From contig DTZQ01000202.1 in assembly GCA_012961305.1 (NCBI GenBank), forward strand, positions 1-5,849: DNA of 5,849 nucleotides. Direction: 5' to 3'. Shown in pieces: positions 5,149 through 5,849 of this stretch (position 1 is its first letter; each line of letters starts with the position of its first letter). Position numbers and translations under genes: made by a program. The stretch comes from Armatimonadota bacterium. GTDB taxonomy: Bacteria; Armatimonadota; UBA10988; DTZQ01. The notes below the pieces were generated by a model. It was not told where the DNA came from and did no database searches. It saw only the letters and a program-made list of their open reading frames with translations.

Positions 5149-5703
5149 TCACCGGCCCAATTGGGCCTCCAAACGGTGCACCAATTGATGGTACTCTTCA
5201 TGCTTGCCCTCCCCAATGCGCACCTGCTCCACTTCCTCAAAGCGTTCCAGCAATTCCTGTTCATCAGCCTCCGTCAAAACCTGCTCTCCCATGGGGTAGA
5301 GGACATCGTTTTCTTTGGCAATGTGGGAGGTAAGGAGGGTCGTGTAGCCGCGGGCATTTTCGACCAGGGCCGCCTTTGCCCCTGCCTCTCCTCGTCCATA
5401 CTTCTCGGCCGCCTCTGCCATACCGCGCACAAAATGACGTCCCTCCTCATGTTCCAGCAGCATCACTTCCAGGGGACCGCCCTCCCGCGGAATGCCGCGC
5501 TCCTCCAACCGGGGGAAGAGGAAATCCTCCTCCTTCCCGTGATGGCACCTATCCGCGAAAGTACGGATGAAATCCACCACCTGGCGGAACAAGTTCGCCG
5601 GCAGTTCTTCCCCCCGTTCCAAACGGTCACAAGCGGTTTCCAGTATGCCAATCATCCGCTTGATGACTTCGTGTTCCTGTTTCAGTACCTCTGTAGGCCG
5701 CAT
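5149..5703 (-). CDS. Hemerythrin-like (HHE domain) di-iron protein
   Basis: This is a 184-residue cytoplasmic four-helix-bundle protein. The ATG at 5703 is chosen for its strong GAGAGGAG site (5709-5716) and because the homologous-looking sequence starts there (Met-Arg-Pro-Thr-Glu-Val-Leu-Lys-Gln-Glu-His-Glu). An upstream ATG at 5778 would add 25 residues translated from a repeat-rich control region and is rejected. Iron ligands visible are His11 (Glu-His-Glu), His55-x3-Glu59 (in Cys-His-His-Gly-Lys-Glu-Glu-Asp), His85-Glu86, and His127-x3-Glu131 (in Ser-His-Ile-Ala-Lys-Glu-Asn-Asp). Residues 145-184 form an acidic C-terminal helix. The family binds O2 or NO, or serves in iron-sulfur repair and iron handling; which applies here cannot be told from sequence. 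It is the first gene of a minus-strand set with the zinc-ribbon (gap 14 bases) and ferredoxin genes. No sensor or output domain is fused. Confidence 0.92.
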   Translation of the reverse strand: MRPTEVLKQEHEVIKRMIGILETACDRLERGEELPANLFRQVVDFIRTFADRCHHGKEEDFLFPRLEERGIPREGGPLEVMLLEHEEGRHFVRGMAEAAEKYGRGEAGAKAALVENARGYTTLLTSHIAKENDVLYPMGEQVLTEADEQELLERFEEVEQVRIGEGKHEEYHQLVHRLEAQLGR

Positions 5704-5708
5704 AGTTT

Positions 5709-5716
5709 CTCCTCTC
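5709..5716 (-). promoter_or_regulatory. Ribosome binding site deciding the hemerythrin start
   Basis: Minus-strand GAGAGGAG ends 5 bases before ATG 5703, an ideal spacing. The alternative ATG at 5778 has no comparable site. Confidence 0.7.
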
Positions 5717-5771
5717 TTAGAAGCAACTAAGTGCCTGGTGGCTAAGTGACTGCTCAGCCACTCAGTCACTT
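5716..5771. promoter_or_regulatory. Interlocking inverted and direct repeats upstream of the hemerythrin gene
   Basis: Three inverted repeats are packed into 56 bases: CTTAG/CTAAG (5716-5720, 5727-5731), GTGGCT/AGCCAC (5738-5743, 5756-5761) and AAGTGACTG/CAGTCACTT (5744-5752, 5763-5771), all perfect. The last two interleave, so as RNA hairpins they exclude each other. CTAAGTG also occurs as a direct repeat at 5727 and 5742, 15 bases apart. The region is non-coding with the chosen start and fits a multi-site operator or a leader RNA switch controlling the hemerythrin operon. No clear promoter hexamers can be assigned. Confidence 0.5.
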
Positions 5772-5792
5772 TAATCATCAGCCCCCTGGCCT

Positions 5793-5805
5793 ACCTTGAC
5801 AAGGT
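5793..5805. promoter_or_regulatory. Short palindrome ACCTTG-A-CAAGGT
   Basis: Perfect 6-base arms surround a single central base, about 90 bases upstream of the hemerythrin ATG. It could be a regulator site for the minus-strand operon or for a gene beyond the right edge. The embedded TTGACA (plus strand, 5796-5801) has no -10 at a normal distance. From 5806 to the end of the window I see nothing else that I can support. Confidence 0.3.
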
Positions 5806-5849
5806 TAACTTTAATACCGCCGGGCTTAAGTTCGTTTGGGGAGAGGAAA

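Noticed and set aside
5704..5778. N-terminal extension of the hemerythrin protein from ATG 5778
   Set aside because: It would read through the repeat cluster, and the HHE domain with an ideal ribosome site starts at 5703.
5796..5817. TTGACA with TAATAC as a plus-strand sigma-70 promoter
   Set aside because: The spacer is only 10 bases, far from the normal 16-18.

Overview
The window is about 60% G+C and holds seven protein genes in two convergent blocks. No rRNA, tRNA, transposase or CRISPR array is visible. The prepilin at the left edge has the form Phe-Pro-Val-Phe...Ala-Arg-Glu-x-Ala-Arg...Cys-x-x-Asn-Leu-x-Gln-Leu-Gly...Tyr-Val-Gln-Asp-Tyr-Asp plus an H-x9-DG motif. As I recall, this combination is typical of Armatimonadota and, less closely, of Planctomycetota. 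Together with the ECF sigma / zinc anti-sigma / RseB-like set, it suggests a G+C-rich, possibly thermophilic Armatimonadota-like bacterium. That placement is inference from family resemblance, not a measured phylogeny.

Left block, plus strand (2-3861): a prepilin-like protein cut by the window edge; a secreted protein with one secretin-type N-terminal (STN) domain and an 88-residue Gly-Gly-aromatic tail in place of a secretin barrel; an ECF sigma factor; a membrane anti-sigma factor with an H-x3-C-x2-C zinc motif; and an exported RseB/MucB-like protein with an unusual cysteine-rich C-terminal domain. The last three form a sigma / anti-sigma / periplasmic-sensor module of the RpoE-RseA-RseB kind. 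Before the RseB-like gene lies a large imperfect inverted repeat (18 of 21 positions pair) that looks like a dispersed palindromic element or a processing/attenuation hairpin. It helps decide that gene's start.

Right block, minus strand (5703 down to 3866): a hemerythrin-like di-iron protein, a zinc-ribbon cysteine-rich protein of unknown function, and a ferredoxin-domain protein with a second conserved Cys-rich domain. They are closely spaced and probably form an operon dealing with O2, NO or redox state in an anaerobic or microaerophilic cell (inference). Operator-like palindromes lie upstream of the first gene (5716-5771, 5793-5805) and before the ferredoxin gene (4612-4629). The two blocks meet tail to tail with 4 bases between stop codons.

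The best candidates for something undescribed are the STN plus Gly-rich-tail protein, the cysteine-rich RseB-like protein in the sigma module, and the hemerythrin / zinc-ribbon / ferredoxin operon with its repeat-rich control region.
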